NCBI GenBank assembly: GCA_029933365.1
Contig: JAOZOH010000052.1
Span: forward strand, 1 to 18,906
Length of the DNA stretch: 18,906 bases
Direction of reading: 5' to 3'
Origin: Desulfuromusa sp.
GTDB lineage: Bacteria > Desulfobacterota > Desulfuromonadia > Desulfuromonadales > Geopsychrobacteraceae
In this document: positions 7,800 through 16,489 of the stretch, one piece after another
How the letters are laid out: each line of letters starts with the position of its first letter
How positions within the stretch are numbered: the first letter of the stretch is position 1
Made by a program: the position numbers and the translations under genes
The notes under the pieces: model-generated
Seen by the model: the letters and a program-made list of their open reading frames with translations, nothing else
The model's database searches: none
What the model was told of the DNA's origin: nothing

Positions 7800-9476
7800 C
7801 TACTGCCGAGTTAGAGAACGATATCTGATCCGGTGCGGCTGATCAGCATCCTTGCCCAGCCTACGTTTACGATCTGCTTCATATTCCGAATAATTCCCTT
7901 CAAACCAGACCACCTGCGAATCTCCTTCAAAAGCCAGCATGTGGGTGGCAATACGGTCGAGAAACCAGCGATCGTGACTGATGACTACCGCACAACCCCC
8001 AAAGTTTTCCAGCCCTTCTTCCAGCGCCCGTAACGTGTTGACATCCAAGTCATTGGTCGGTTCGTCAAGGAGCAGTACGTTGGCTTCTTCGCGGAGCATC
8101 TTTGCCAGGTGGACCCGATTGCGTTCACCTCCGGAGAGGACACCCACCTTTTTTTGTTGATCGGAACCTGAGAAGTTAAAACGAGCCACGTAGGCACGGG
8201 AATTGACTGACTGGCTGCCAATTTGCAGAGTGTCCATTCCACCGGTTACTTCTTCCCAGATCGTTTTATCTGCATTCAATTCGCGCCCCTGGTCGACATA
8301 GCCAAGCTGGACAGTTTCCCCGACCTTGAAACTTCCGCTGTCAGATTGTTCCTGGCCAGTAATCATGTTAAAAAGGGTCGACTTTCCTGCACCATTTGGC
8401 CCAATTACACCGACAATTCCTCCCGCGGGAAGGTTGAAGCTGAGGTTGTCGATCAGCAGACGATCATCAAATCCTTTGCTGACCTCTTTGGCTTCGACAA
8501 CAACACCTCCCAGCCGCGGACCGGGTGGAATATAGAGTTCGAGGGTTTTCTCCTTCTCCAGACCAGCATTGCCGAGAAGATTTTCATAAGATGTGATCCG
8601 CGCTTGAGATTTGGCATGCCGTCCTTTTGGTGACATGCGGATCCATTCCAACTCATGCTGCAGGGTCTGCTGTCGTTTGCTTTCAGTTTTTTCCTCTTTG
8701 CGCAGGCGTTCCTGTTTCTGTTCCAGCCAACTGGAATAGTTGCCTTTCCAGGGGATTCCCTGTCCGCGATCCAGTTCCAGAATCCACCCGGCAACATTAT
8801 CAAGAAAATAGCGATCGTGCGTTACTGCGATAACTGTCCCCGGATAACGTTGTAAGTGTTGTTCCAGCCAGGCAACGGTTTCCGCATCCAGATGGTTGGT
8901 TGGTTCGTCAAGGAGAAGAATATCCGGTTTCTGCAACAACAAACGGCACAGTGCAACCCGGCGTTTTTCACCACCGGAGAGGGTCTTGATCGATGTTTCA
9001 GGTGCTGGACAGCGCAATGCTTCTTCCGCCAGTTCCAGCCGGGAGTCAAGTTCCCATGCATCGGCAGCATCCAGCTTATCCTGTACCTCTGCTTGACGGG
9101 CAAGCAGCTTGTCCATATCGCAATCTGGATCGGCAAAGGCGTTGTTGATCTCTTCAAATTCCGCCAGCAGGTCAACGATCTCCTGCACTCCCTCTTTGAC
9201 TGTTTCTCGGACGGTTTTATTTTCATCCAACTGTGGTTCCTGCTCCAGATAGCCAACGCTGTAGCCGTCAGATAACACCGCTTCGCCATTAAATTCTTTA
9301 TCAACGCCCGCCATGATCCGCAGCAGGGTCGATTTTCCTGAACCATTCAGCCCGAGGACGCCGATTTTTGCGCCGTAAAAATAGGAGAGAGAAATATCTT
9401 TGAGGATCGGCTGCTTGTTGTAACTTTTACTGACTCGCATCATCGAATAGATGATTTTTTTTGTATCTTCACTCAT
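7800..9476 (-). CDS. ettA: Energy-dependent translational throttle protein EttA (ABC-F ATPase)
   Basis: This is a 558-residue ABC-F protein (E. coli EttA has 555) that binds the ribosomal E site and gates entry of the first elongation cycle according to ATP/ADP. The first nucleotide-binding domain has Walker [10 protein letters not shown] at 42-50, a signature LSGGE and Walker [12 protein letters not shown]. The inserted arm typical of EttA follows Walker A. A basic linker with [17 protein letters not shown] joins the domains. The second domain has Walker [15 protein letters not shown] and [11 protein letters not shown]. Both ATPase sites look intact, and there are no membrane segments. The start is ATG 9476 (on the - strand), with AAGGA about 11 nt upstream. 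It lies 89 bp after the HD-GYP gene on the same strand and has its own candidate promoter. Confidence 0.95.
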   Translation of the reverse strand: MSEDTKKIIYSMMRVSKSYNKQPILKDISLSYFYGAKIGVLGLNGSGKSTLLRIMAGVDKEFNGEAVLSDGYSVGYLEQEPQLDENKTVRETVKEGVQEIVDLLAEFEEINNAFADPDCDMDKLLARQAEVQDKLDAADAWELDSRLELAEEALRCPAPETSIKTLSGGEKRRVALCRLLLQKPDILLLDEPTNHLDAETVAWLEQHLQRYPGTVIAVTHDRYFLDNVAGWILELDRGQGIPWKGNYSSWLEQKQERLRKEEKTESKRQQTLQHELEWIRMSPKGRHAKSQARITSYENLLGNAGLEKEKTLELYIPPGPRLGGVVVEAKEVSKGFDDRLLIDNLSFNLPAGGIVGVIGPNGAGKSTLFNMITGQEQSDSGSFKVGETVQLGYVDQGRELNADKTIWEEVTGGMDTLQIGSQSVNSRAYVARFNFSGSDQQKKVGVLSGGERNRVHLAKMLREEANVLLLDEPTNDLDVNTLRALEEGLENFGGCAVVISHDRWFLDRIATHMLAFEGDSQVVWFEGNYSEYEADRKRRLGKDADQPHRIRYRSLTRQ

Positions 9477-9528
9477 GAGAATAGGTGTCCTTGTTGATTG
9501 ATTTCAGGAGGCTGCTGGAGTTTGCGAC

Positions 9529-9558
9529 TGTATAGCACCGGGATAAGGGTTATCGCAA
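9529..9558 (-). promoter_or_regulatory. Candidate sigma70-type promoter for ettA
   Basis: On the - strand, TTGCGA (9558-9553) and TATACA (9534-9529) are separated by 18 nt. TG one base before the -10 gives an extended -10. It lies immediately after the HD-GYP gene stop and about 50 bp before the ettA start, so ettA may be transcribed independently as well as by read-through. Confidence 0.4.
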
Positions 9559-9565
9559 GCGTTGT

Positions 9566-10720
9566 TTATGATGCTGTATAATTGCTGAAGTCGGCGTTTT
9601 TATCCAGTTCACTCAGAATCTGCAGGAAGCTGTAGGTGAGCTGGGGATGAAGTTTGGTTCCGGCAAGATCCAGCATGATCGAGATGATTCGGTCAATGTC
9701 CAGAGAATCCTCATAGGCCCGGTGGGTCCGCATGGCATCATATGTGTCTGAAATTGCAGTCATATGGGAACAAATATGTTGTTGCCACGGTTGGGTCATT
9801 TTTGGATATCCAGTGCTGTCGTAGCGCATATGGTGCTCAAAAGCGGTGACCACAGCCAGGCGTGGAACTCCCGGAGTATTGAGTAGATATTCGGCGCCTA
9901 AACGGGGATGTTGCTGCATGATTTGCCATTCTTCTTTGTCCAGCTGCCCCGATTTACTTAGAATATCAGGGGAGATAAACATCTTGCCCACGTCGTGCAG
10001 CATGGCGGCGATTCCGATATCGTTAAGCAGCTGCCCTTCGATGCCAAGAACTCTTGCTTGTGCCAGATTGAGCATGCAGATATTCGTTGAATGGGTGTAG
10101 GTGTATTCATCCATTGAACGCAGTGGTGCGATTGCCATAAAGGCATCACTTTGACTGTTGAATGCATCGACAAAGCCGCTGACAATTTCAGTGATCCCCG
10201 CCATTTCCAGTTTTTGTTTGCTTCGTACACTCTGGTAGAGATCCATAAAACGGTCAGCTTCACACTCGGCAATATCTGCCAGATCGAGTCCGGCCAGCTG
10301 ATTTGAGTCACCATGCTTGTAGCGGATTTCAATCTGTCCAAAATGGATATTCTCACTCCCTTTAATCTCAATCTGCTTATCCGGTGTTTTACTGAGAATA
10401 ATGATAAGACCAAGGAGCTCTTCCGCAGAGGCCCCAGGTTCAATTTGTAGATGACTGATTCCATTGCGTGCCAGAGATTCAAGTAAACGAGCGACCGCCA
10501 GGTTTTCTTCGACAGGCTTGTTGGCAAAGATCAGTTGTTCTTCAATAACCTTGAGGGTGATATCGCTATGCACGTTAAATAGCTGACGCAGTTCATTTAA
10601 AGCCTGTTTATTCAAGCGCAGAACTTGACGGTGTTCAGGATGGTAAAGAGCTGCATTGGCCGCCGCAGTTGTCAGCAGTCTGATCAACTTCTGCATGTGA
10701 TCATCTTGAGCACTGATCAT
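9566..10720 (-). CDS. HD-GYP domain protein with N-terminal domain shared with its neighbour
   Basis: This 384-residue protein has a C-terminal HD-GYP domain, the class that hydrolyses cyclic di-GMP or related dinucleotides. Metal-binding candidates are H210 (in DEYTYTHSTN), H242-D243 with K246 (HDVGK), H271, H296-H297 and D325. GYP is intact at 304-306. The usual HHE segment reads HHM, with M298 replacing the glutamate, and the usual DG before GYP reads DS. The N-terminal 1-140 region has no known catalytic motif and resembles the N-terminus of the upstream HEAT protein (ALYHPEH, ITLKVIEEQLIF). No membrane segment or signal peptide is present, so it is cytosolic. The ATG overlaps the upstream stop by 4 bp and has GGAGGGG in front, indicating translational coupling. 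Substrate (c-di-GMP, 3'3'-cGAMP or none) is not determinable here. Confidence 0.88.
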   Translation of the reverse strand: MISAQDDHMQKLIRLLTTAAANAALYHPEHRQVLRLNKQALNELRQLFNVHSDITLKVIEEQLIFANKPVEENLAVARLLESLARNGISHLQIEPGASAEELLGLIIILSKTPDKQIEIKGSENIHFGQIEIRYKHGDSNQLAGLDLADIAECEADRFMDLYQSVRSKQKLEMAGITEIVSGFVDAFNSQSDAFMAIAPLRSMDEYTYTHSTNICMLNLAQARVLGIEGQLLNDIGIAAMLHDVGKMFISPDILSKSGQLDKEEWQIMQQHPRLGAEYLLNTPGVPRLAVVTAFEHHMRYDSTGYPKMTQPWQQHICSHMTAISDTYDAMRTHRAYEDSLDIDRIISIMLDLAGTKLHPQLTYSFLQILSELDKNADFSNYTAS

Positions 10721-12897
10721 TTGCCCCTCCTGGAAAATTCCCGCCGCTGTTTTATTGCCTGTTTGGCTAGTTGTTTGTGTTTGCCACTGACAAGTTCATT
10801 GAGCAATTTATCAGTCGAGACTCCAGGAAATAGCGCCAGATTCTGGAGGGTTTCTACCTGCAGCTGTTTGACTCGGTGCGAAACAAGTAGTCCCTGTTTT
10901 TGTAAGACTCGGCGTAGAATGGGCAGGCTATCTTTGTTGCCGATTCGGGTGAGGGCCCGGATTGTTTGTTTCTGTAATTCCAGCTCGGTATCATTCGCTG
11001 GGGCACTGCCAAGATTATTATGTAGAACAGAGAGAATTGTTGGATCTCGGCTGAGATCAGCAATTTGTATTGCAGAAGAGCGAGCTTCAAGGTCTTCGCT
11101 TTGCAATTCTTTTAGCAATTGTCGATTTGCCGTAGCTGGATTGCAGTAAAACAGGTTTCGCAGCACTTCAAGCCGCACTTTCGGGTGTGGGTGCCTGACC
11201 AGTTGGTGGATCACTTTTATGCTGTTAGGGTCCAGATCCTTTCCCAGAACAATCAAAAGGTTACGCACCAGGTACCAACGCTCATCATTGAGAGCTCGTA
11301 CAATCATCTGCTGGGCATCTCCACCGATCCCTTCCAGAATCTGCATCCAGAGTTGTCGTTCAGACCATTTGGGAGCCAGCCCTAAATATTCGATAACCAG
11401 TTCACTGTAAGGTTCACCAACAGCGATGATGTAGTCAGCTATCTCCTGATGTTTTTCCTCTCCCCAGAGGTCAACTCCATCCAGTACTTCCGCCATAAAA
11501 GTGGGTTGGGCGTGATTGGATAGCACTTTCTCATCAAAGATGCTGGCGGAGGAGTTATCATTGTACAGATATTTAGACCAGTTATTGTGAATGGCGCGCA
11601 AGTTGACAAAGTCGCCGATGTCCAAGAAATAACGGGAAAGCTCAAGCAGATTCTGTTGGATGGATTCTTCCTGTTCAGAATCAAATTGTTTGTGCAATAT
11701 TTCAAAAATGATGGCAGCACAATTGTGTTCAATCGATTGATTTTCGATTTGGGTTTTTAGTTTTTCCTTTTCTTCATCGGGAATACTGCCGATAATATTG
11801 TCCCCGAGGATATTATACATTGCTGCCTGATAGTTGTCCGGCATATACAAGTCTTGTCGTTCCTCACTAAACAGGACATCAAGCCGGGCGCGCACCATAT
11901 CTTCTGAAAGTGGCGCCGTTTTGGTTTTAATATTGTGATGAAATGTCTGACTTGATGAATTTGCCAGATTATTGATCAAACCAAACAGGCGTGAAGACAG
12001 ATTTAGATCCTGACGCTTTTTCCCGGCAATGGCATTCTGCAGCAGGTGAGAAGGTATTTTCTGCAAAATATCAGGGGCCGCTTCGCGATGCCGCTCAAGT
12101 GTGTGGAAGGCACTGTTGAGAAATTCCTGTTGCGCATCGGGGGATAATTGCTCAAGCAGCGCGACAAGCTTTTTGTCATTTTTTGTTTGTGCTTGAGGGA
12201 CATGTCTCTGTTGAATGCTATTTTCAATGAATCGACCGATGGATTGGGATGATTGTTCACGCTCAGCCTGGCTGCCAACAAGTCTCTGGTTAAATATCTC
12301 CGCAATGGTATTCAATTCAAGAGATGATTCAGAATCCCCAAAATCAAGATTACCGTTGTGCAATCCATGGAGAAAGTTTTCCCATAGTTGGTCTCTTTCT
12401 GACGGTTTTTTGGCGGAGAAGTCGGGATTAACCTGGAAGGCATCATAATCAATTGGAACCACTGAAATATGTTGAATCTGTTGTCGTTCAAGGAGTGTTT
12501 CAATGCCACCTAAAGATTCTATAGTATTTCGATCGGAACGGAGTAATTGATTGAAGCGAATTAATTCCGAGTCCTTCAGTCCACTATGAAAGCTGATTGA
12601 TGCAATCCCAAGTCCCGAGAAATATTTAGCAAATTCCTGATTGGTGGAATCTTCTTTGTCGAGCCAGAGCTGCTCAAAGTAGAGGGCGTCGGGGGCAATA
12701 CCCAAGGTGATGACGGGGTTTGAGAGAAACAATTCATCCAGAATATCCAGAGTACTGTTGACGCTGGCCACAATTTGTGGATGCTCCGGTGGGTAGAGTG
12801 ACAGCTTCCGCCGGGCTATATTCAGCTGATGCAGAAAGGCTGTCAGTAGTGGTTTGTCCAGATCCGTCGTTGAATTATCCGTTACTTTTTGGCTCAC
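10717..12897 (-). CDS. HEAT-repeat protein with N-terminal domain shared with the HD-GYP protein
   Basis: This is a 726-residue cytosolic protein without signal or membrane segments. Residues about 19-118 (NIARRKLSLYPPEHPQIV through ELIRFNQLLRS) parallel the N-terminus of the adjacent HD-GYP protein. The middle (about 160-520) is helical, charged and unrecognised. The C-terminal third, about 530-715, holds helical repeats of HEAT type (PHPKVRLEVLRNLFYC, EDLEARSSAIQIADLSRDPT, ELQKQTIRALTRIGNKDSLP), ending in a basic tail. HEAT arrays are protein-binding scaffolds; no enzymatic motif is seen. The start is GTG 12897, with a GGGGGA ribosome site about 5 nt upstream; an ATG four bases upstream is out of frame and closes quickly. 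Its last 4 bp overlap the HD-GYP start, so the two are translated as a pair. A partner or regulator role toward the HD-GYP protein is inferred from that pairing and the shared domain. Confidence 0.82.
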   Translation of the reverse strand: MSQKVTDNSTTDLDKPLLTAFLHQLNIARRKLSLYPPEHPQIVASVNSTLDILDELFLSNPVITLGIAPDALYFEQLWLDKEDSTNQEFAKYFSGLGIASISFHSGLKDSELIRFNQLLRSDRNTIESLGGIETLLERQQIQHISVVPIDYDAFQVNPDFSAKKPSERDQLWENFLHGLHNGNLDFGDSESSLELNTIAEIFNQRLVGSQAEREQSSQSIGRFIENSIQQRHVPQAQTKNDKKLVALLEQLSPDAQQEFLNSAFHTLERHREAAPDILQKIPSHLLQNAIAGKKRQDLNLSSRLFGLINNLANSSSQTFHHNIKTKTAPLSEDMVRARLDVLFSEERQDLYMPDNYQAAMYNILGDNIIGSIPDEEKEKLKTQIENQSIEHNCAAIIFEILHKQFDSEQEESIQQNLLELSRYFLDIGDFVNLRAIHNNWSKYLYNDNSSASIFDEKVLSNHAQPTFMAEVLDGVDLWGEEKHQEIADYIIAVGEPYSELVIEYLGLAPKWSERQLWMQILEGIGGDAQQMIVRALNDERWYLVRNLLIVLGKDLDPNSIKVIHQLVRHPHPKVRLEVLRNLFYCNPATANRQLLKELQSEDLEARSSAIQIADLSRDPTILSVLHNNLGSAPANDTELELQKQTIRALTRIGNKDSLPILRRVLQKQGLLVSHRVKQLQVETLQNLALFPGVSTDKLLNELVSGKHKQLAKQAIKQRREFSRRGK

Positions 12898-12938
12898 GCA
12901 TCCCCCGAGAGTTGTCTTGAAGCGTCAAACATTGACTG

Positions 12939-12947
12939 AGTATAACA
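12939..12947 (-). promoter_or_regulatory. Candidate extended -10 promoter element for the HEAT/HD-GYP pair
   Basis: On the - strand TGT is followed by TATACT, an extended -10 with five of six consensus bases, about 42 nt before the GTG start. No convincing -35 hexamer is seen at the right spacing. It sits in the 173-bp divergent gap shared with phoH. Confidence 0.35.
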
Positions 12948-13047
12948 GGTTTTGATGTTTTTTTGGCTACTGAGAAGGTAATAAATTCCCGTGCCAGTTG
13001 TTGCATTTGTCCAGCTTTGGTGCTAAATATTACACCGTGAAACTAAT

Positions 13048-13053
13048 TATAAT
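13048..13053 (+). promoter_or_regulatory. Candidate -10 element for phoH
   Basis: A perfect TATAAT lies 17 nt before the phoH ATG, which would give a leader of only about 10 nt. The -35 positions upstream are poor matches. A weaker alternative is TTGCAT (13001-13006) with TAAATA (13024-13029) at 17-nt spacing. Confidence 0.3.
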
Positions 13054-13070
13054 TCAGCGAAACTCTGCGT

Positions 13071-14054
13071 ATGAGCCCCAGCAAACATTTTGATGTTGGT
13101 GATGCGGCTCTGGCCGCTCAGTTATTTGGCCAGCAGAATAAGCATCTTAAACTGATAGAAAAAAAACTTGGCATCCGCCTTGGCAGCCAGGGAACCGTAA
13201 TCCATCTTTCCGGTGAGTCCGCCCAAGTTCATGTTGGTTATCGCCTGCTTGAAGAGCTTTGTCTCTTAATGCGGGAAGATATGCCAATTTATCCCACAGA
13301 TATCGATTATGCAATCCGGATTCTCTCTTCTGATTCAACCACTTCTCTAAAAGATATCTTTTGCGATACGGTTTTTATTTCGACTCGCAATCGGCTGATC
13401 GCCCCTAAAAGTCTGGCGCAGAAAGACTATATCGATAATATTCGGGAAAATCATGTGGTCTTTGGCATTGGCCCCGCAGGAACCGGCAAAACTTACCTGG
13501 CGATGGCAATGGGGGTTGCGGCCTTGATGCGCAAAGAGGTCAGTCGGATCATGTTGGTGCGCCCGGCGGTTGAAGCAGGTGAAAAACTTGGTTTTCTCCC
13601 CGGAGATTTGGCAGAAAAGGTGAACCCCTACCTGCGTCCACTTTATGATGCCCTCTATGATATGCTTGATCTGGACAAGGCTCAAGAGCTATTGGAAACA
13701 GGGGTTGTAGAGGTTGCGCCGCTGGCTTTTATGCGTGGTCGAACCCTGAATGATGCTTTTGTTATTTTAGATGAAGCGCAAAATACCACAGCCGAACAGA
13801 TGAAGATGTTTCTGACTCGCCTGGGATTTGGGAGCAGGGCAGTTATTACTGGTGATGTGACCCAAATCGATCTGCCGCGTGACCGGCAATCTGGATTGTT
13901 GCAGGCGATAGAAGTACTGGACAGTGTTGATGGAATTACTTTTACCCACTTTAGTGATGTGGATGTTGTCCGTCATCCAATAGTTCAGGCAATTGTGCGG
14001 GCCTATCAGCGGGCTGATCAACAGAATGCAGAATTAAATCGTGCTGTCAGATAA
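13071..14054 (+). CDS. phoH: PhoH family ATPase (PhoL/YbeZ type)
   Basis: This 327-residue P-loop ATPase is of the PhoH/PhoL (YbeZ) type, linked to RNA metabolism and functionally to YbeY. The N-terminal part resembles the usual KH-like region with FGQQNKHLKLIEKKLGIRL. Walker A is GPAGTGKT at 134-141 and Walker B VILDEAQNTT at 231-240; the conserved MLVRPAVEAGEKLGFLPGD and PLAFMRGRTLNDAFVI segments lie between them. The C-terminus is complete. The start is ATG 13071, the first possible start after an in-frame TAA at 13050; no Shine-Dalgarno sequence precedes it. The pgpH start follows after 23 bp, so phoH most likely leads the phoH-pgpH-ybeY operon. The exact biochemical activity (ATPase/helicase-like) is known only in part for the family. 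Confidence 0.94.
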   Translation: MSPSKHFDVGDAALAAQLFGQQNKHLKLIEKKLGIRLGSQGTVIHLSGESAQVHVGYRLLEELCLLMREDMPIYPTDIDYAIRILSSDSTTSLKDIFCDTVFISTRNRLIAPKSLAQKDYIDNIRENHVVFGIGPAGTGKTYLAMAMGVAALMRKEVSRIMLVRPAVEAGEKLGFLPGDLAEKVNPYLRPLYDALYDMLDLDKAQELLETGVVEVAPLAFMRGRTLNDAFVILDEAQNTTAEQMKMFLTRLGFGSRAVITGDVTQIDLPRDRQSGLLQAIEVLDSVDGITFTHFSDVDVVRHPIVQAIVRAYQRADQQNAELNRAVR

Positions 14055-14077
14055 TACTGGGTACTACTTGAGGATAT

Positions 14078-16489
14078 ATGATTAAAGAAGAAAAAGATAA
14101 ATCATTGCAGAGTCACACCACAGTTTTTAGTGGTGGGGTTCAAGGTTTGCGTAACCAGAGTCAGCCTCGCTTAGGGGGATGGTTACTCTTATTGGTTGCA
14201 GTTTTGTTGACTTTGATCATTGTCCCAAAGGGGGGGTTGATCCCCGATTATTATACTCCGGGAGATATTGCTACTCGGGATATTAAATCACCACGTGATC
14301 TGTTGGCGGAAGATGTTCCACTCACCCAGGCAAAACGTGATGAAGCGGCAAATGCAGCTCCGATTATTTATGAGCTGGATACAACTGCCGGAGCCCAGGC
14401 AATTGACCGGATTCGTCAGGGACTTGGGTTATTGCTTCTGCATAAGGATGATGTTGAGAGTTTAAAGTCAGAAGAGTTTTTACTGCAATTGGAAGCTGAC
14501 TTTGGGGTGCCTCTAACGGCTGAGGAGTTTCAGCCATTACTTAATTTAGCTCTTAATCAAAATATTGCCGTTTTAACCGGAGATCTATTGACGCCGATTT
14601 TTGGACAACCAATTGTTGCTAATTTACAGGTATTTAACGCTGATCGAGAGCGGGGACTTTTGGTGGTTGAGCGGAGTGGCAGAGAAGAATTAAGGCCACA
14701 ACTCTATGAACAAACGACTGGTCTGAATGATGCTTTGCTGCAGGCAAAATCCCAGTTAAAATTGATTCCTGGAATAACTCCGATTCAGCAACAGACATTA
14801 TTAAAGCTGGTGCAACAACAATTGCGCCCAAACTTGGTTTTCAATCAGCAGGAGACTGAGCAGGGACGTCTGGACGCACGAGAACAGATTGCAGCAGTTC
14901 TGTTTCAGGTAAAGAAAGGGGAAATGGTAGTTCGAGAAGGGGAGCGGGTGACTGCTGATCAGATTCTCAAGCTGCAGGCAATTCGAGCCTCGGGTCGTGA
15001 TAATCGAAGTCTCCAAACAGCAGCGGGTCTGCTCATTTGTTCCTTGTTGTTGATCTATGTCGGTTTTTATTTCGCCCAACGTAATATCAGTAAGTTTAAC
15101 CCCGATTCTCGCGATTTGCTGTTTCTTGCTACTGTGTTTCTTGCTCTATTCATCCTGATAAAAATCTCAATTTTTATTGCAGCGGCGATGGGAAATAGCT
15201 TCGGCTACTTTGATTCGTCGGTTTATCTTTACGCAATTCCTTTCGCTTTAGGTGCCATGCTGGTGCGAATTGTCCTCAACTCCGAAACGGCATTTTTGTT
15301 TACAGTCTGTTGTGCGGTGTTGGTTGGGATATTGTTTGGTAACAGTCTTTTGATGGCTCTTTATGTTCTGATCGGTAGTTTGGTCGGCGCACACGGGGTG
15401 CGCCATTGCCAGCAGCGGACGACTCTTTATCGAGCCGGCGTATGGATCGGGCTGGCAAACATGGCTCTGCTTATTGGTATCCATTTCTTGACGGGGCGCA
15501 ATTTTGAACTACAGTTGCTCTGGAAGCTGGGTTTTGGTTTCTTTGGCGGGTTGGCCAGCGCAGTTATTGTTAACGGGACTGTTCCGTTGGTGGAATCACT
15601 TTTCAAGTATACGACCGATATTAAGTTGCTGGAACTGGCGAATATGAATACGCCGATTTTGCGGCAATTGATGATTGAGGCTCCAGGGACTTACCATCAT
15701 TCTATTCTGGTCGGCAATCTGGCCGAGGCTGCGGCTGAAGCTATCAATGCTAATCCATTGTTAACCCGTGTCGCTGCCTATTATCACGATATTGGCAAAA
15801 TTAAAAAGCCCCTCTACTTTATCGAAAATTCGGGTGGACAGCGTAATAAACATGACAAATTGGCACCCTCAATGAGCGCCCTGATTCTTACCTCCCATGT
15901 CAAGGATGGAGTAGAATTGGCTCGTGAACATAAATTGGGGGCGGAACTGATTGATATCATTCAGCAACATCAGGGGACAACCCTGATCAAGTTTTTCTAT
16001 GATCGGGCCAAAAGCCAAACTGAACCAGGAATGCCGCAGGTTGATGAGCGTGACTATCGCTATCATGGGCCGAAGCCTCAGACTCGTGAAGCAGCACTGA
16101 TTTTACTGGCAGATGCGATAGAGGCTGCCAGTCGAACTTTGACCGACCCGACCCCCGCGCGGATTCAGGGGATGGTGCAGAAACTGATCAACAATATTTT
16201 TATTGACGGGCAGTTGAATGAATGTGATTTGACCCTGAAAGATTTGAACTCGATTGCCAAGAGTTTTAACCGAATTTTATCTGGATCCTTTCACCATCGA
16301 GTTGAATATCCGGAACCAGTGCATATTGTGCGTGAGAAGGTTGATCATACTGAAAAGACTCCAGTCAAAGAAAAGGCAAGATTTAAAAGTGCGAATCCAG
16401 ATAGAAAATTGCCAGCGCCGACACAGGATCCTGAAGCGGCCTCTGAGAAAGATAGCCCAGAGGATCTTAAGCGTCTCGGGATATCCTGA
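14078..16489 (+). CDS. pgpH: 7TM-HD family phosphohydrolase (PgpH/YqfF-like)
   Basis: This 803-residue membrane protein has the 7TMR-HDED plus 7TMR-HD layout. One membrane helix lies at about 33-50, then a large extracytoplasmic domain to about 305. A cluster of membrane helices follows (about 308-505), then a cytosolic HD domain with H540-H541 in GTYHHS, HDIGK at 570-574 and the downstream IIQQHQG segment. Firmicute homologues (PgpH) hydrolyse cyclic di-AMP, so that is the expected activity, though not proven for this lineage. ATG 14078 is preceded by GAGGAT. The position directly after phoH mirrors Bacillus, where yqfF lies between phoH and the ybeY homologue. After residue about 750 the tail is charged, low in complexity and not obviously conserved; its last 33 codons overlap ybeY in another frame. 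Confidence 0.9.
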   Translation: MIKEEKDKSLQSHTTVFSGGVQGLRNQSQPRLGGWLLLLVAVLLTLIIVPKGGLIPDYYTPGDIATRDIKSPRDLLAEDVPLTQAKRDEAANAAPIIYELDTTAGAQAIDRIRQGLGLLLLHKDDVESLKSEEFLLQLEADFGVPLTAEEFQPLLNLALNQNIAVLTGDLLTPIFGQPIVANLQVFNADRERGLLVVERSGREELRPQLYEQTTGLNDALLQAKSQLKLIPGITPIQQQTLLKLVQQQLRPNLVFNQQETEQGRLDAREQIAAVLFQVKKGEMVVREGERVTADQILKLQAIRASGRDNRSLQTAAGLLICSLLLIYVGFYFAQRNISKFNPDSRDLLFLATVFLALFILIKISIFIAAAMGNSFGYFDSSVYLYAIPFALGAMLVRIVLNSETAFLFTVCCAVLVGILFGNSLLMALYVLIGSLVGAHGVRHCQQRTTLYRAGVWIGLANMALLIGIHFLTGRNFELQLLWKLGFGFFGGLASAVIVNGTVPLVESLFKYTTDIKLLELANMNTPILRQLMIEAPGTYHHSILVGNLAEAAAEAINANPLLTRVAAYYHDIGKIKKPLYFIENSGGQRNKHDKLAPSMSALILTSHVKDGVELAREHKLGAELIDIIQQHQGTTLIKFFYDRAKSQTEPGMPQVDERDYRYHGPKPQTREAALILLADAIEAASRTLTDPTPARIQGMVQKLINNIFIDGQLNECDLTLKDLNSIAKSFNRILSGSFHHRVEYPEPVHIVREKVDHTEKTPVKEKARFKSANPDRKLPAPTQDPEAASEKDSPEDLKRLGIS

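Noticed and set aside
8822..9346. 174-codon open frame on the - strand inside ettA
   Set aside because: It is an alternate frame of the clearly conserved EttA coding sequence; its composition is not protein-like.
10625..11149. 174-codon open frame on the + strand opposite the HEAT and HD-GYP genes
   Set aside because: It is rich in Cys, Ser and Arg and lies antisense to conserved coding sequence, the usual signature of a shadow frame.
16254..16388. Upstream extension of ybeY to an earlier start
   Set aside because: The 45 extra residues do not fit the YbeY family and would lie entirely within pgpH; the family N-terminus begins at 16389.
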